Shown here: positions 63,931 through 64,000 of the stretch, piece by piece
Numbering within the stretch: position 1 is the stretch's first letter
Layout of the letters: every line of letters begins with the position of its first letter
Assembly: GCF_020829625.1 (NCBI RefSeq)
Contig: NZ_JAIVFX010000003.1
Location: forward strand, 62,001-126,000
Direction of reading: 5' to 3'
From: Nostoc sp. XA010
GTDB lineage: Bacteria; Cyanobacteriota; Cyanobacteriia; Cyanobacteriales; Nostocaceae
Length of the DNA stretch: 64,000 nucleotides
Notes under the pieces: generated by a model
Database searches by the model: none
What the model was told of the DNA's origin: nothing
Seen by the model: only the letters and a program-made list of their open reading frames with translations
Translations under genes and position numbers: made by a program

Positions 63931-64000
63931 ATGGTTTCAGCCACTATTAATACAAGTAATCTTAGCTTTGAGGCATTCGTTGCTGGCTATCTGGATGATG
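63931..64000 (+). CDS. Start of a gene cut by the window end
   Basis: An ATG with TAAGG ten bases upstream opens a frame reading 'MVSATINTSNLSFEAFVAGY' and continuing past the end. The start resembles some Uma2 family proteins ('LSFE.F...Y.D'), but 23 residues are too few to decide. Confidence 0.5.
   Translation, partial: MVSATINTSNLSFEAFVAGYLDD

Overview
The window is chromosomal DNA from a filamentous cyanobacterium of the Nostocales, most likely Nostoc-like. Supporting signs are the frequent octamer GCGATCGC (the cyanobacterial HIP1 motif), an allophycocyanin operon apcE-apcA-apcB-apcC, a catalytic ferredoxin-thioredoxin reductase subunit, a plant-type ferredoxin, a cyanobacterial biliverdin reductase, and several families of short dispersed repeats of the kind that fill Nostoc intergenic regions. 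No rRNA, tRNA, CRISPR array or intact insertion sequence was found.

Left part (about 1-19,700). A ComB-type phosphatase is followed by an exopolysaccharide locus. On the minus strand are a polyprenyl-phosphate sugar transferase and a UDP-glucose 4-epimerase. On the plus strand are a Wzc-like chain-length regulator/tyrosine kinase with an altered Walker A motif, a flippase, a broken GT2 remnant, two GT2 and two GT4 glycosyltransferases, an EpsG/Wzy-like polymerase, a divergent alkaline-phosphatase-fold protein and a UDP-glucuronate 4-epimerase. A glycosidase-like exported protein and a DUF218 protein lie on the minus strand. Together they read as a Wzx/Wzy-type pathway: nucleotide sugars are made by the epimerases, the repeat unit is built on lipid, flipped, polymerised and length-controlled.

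Centre (about 20,200-29,700). The phycobilisome core operon carries a large intercistronic stem-loop between apcB and apcC and a strong terminator after apcC. Next come a two-gene nitric-oxide/oxygen sensing unit (H-NOX haem protein plus its HNOBA histidine kinase) and an FtsW/RodA family gene.

Right-centre (about 29,800-46,600). A 1,421-residue secreted beta-helix/RTX protein with an N-terminal DUF4347 domain is followed by rpiA, an SLH-domain protein, a repeat-rich membrane-anchored protein, a CBS-pair protein and a minus-strand Lpt envelope transport set (LptF/G permease, LptB ATPase, LptA-like protein). Then come a DUF309 gene overlapping ftrC, a DUF58 protein, an Uma2 family protein, a DUF29 protein and a truncated AAA ATPase. 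Short pseudogene scraps (methyltransferase tail, ParE toxin tail) and a MITE-like 120-bp element lie between genes.

Right part (about 46,700-64,000). TypA/BipA, a hemerythrin protein, an M20 amidohydrolase, a pentapeptide-repeat protein preceded by two tandem operator-like palindromes, a coiled-coil membrane protein, a DUF1350 protein, a REC-PP2C phosphatase facing a STAS protein, an HTH/GrpE-like protein, Dps, sulfiredoxin, a SpoIID/LytB protein, ferredoxin, biliverdin reductase and methionine aminopeptidase. One more gene is cut by the window end. I did not find one clear new multi-gene system. The best leads are the duplicated palindromes, the apcB-apcC RNA structure, the Wzc P-loop change, the degenerate phosphatase-fold enzyme and the possible caspase-like dyad in DUF4347.
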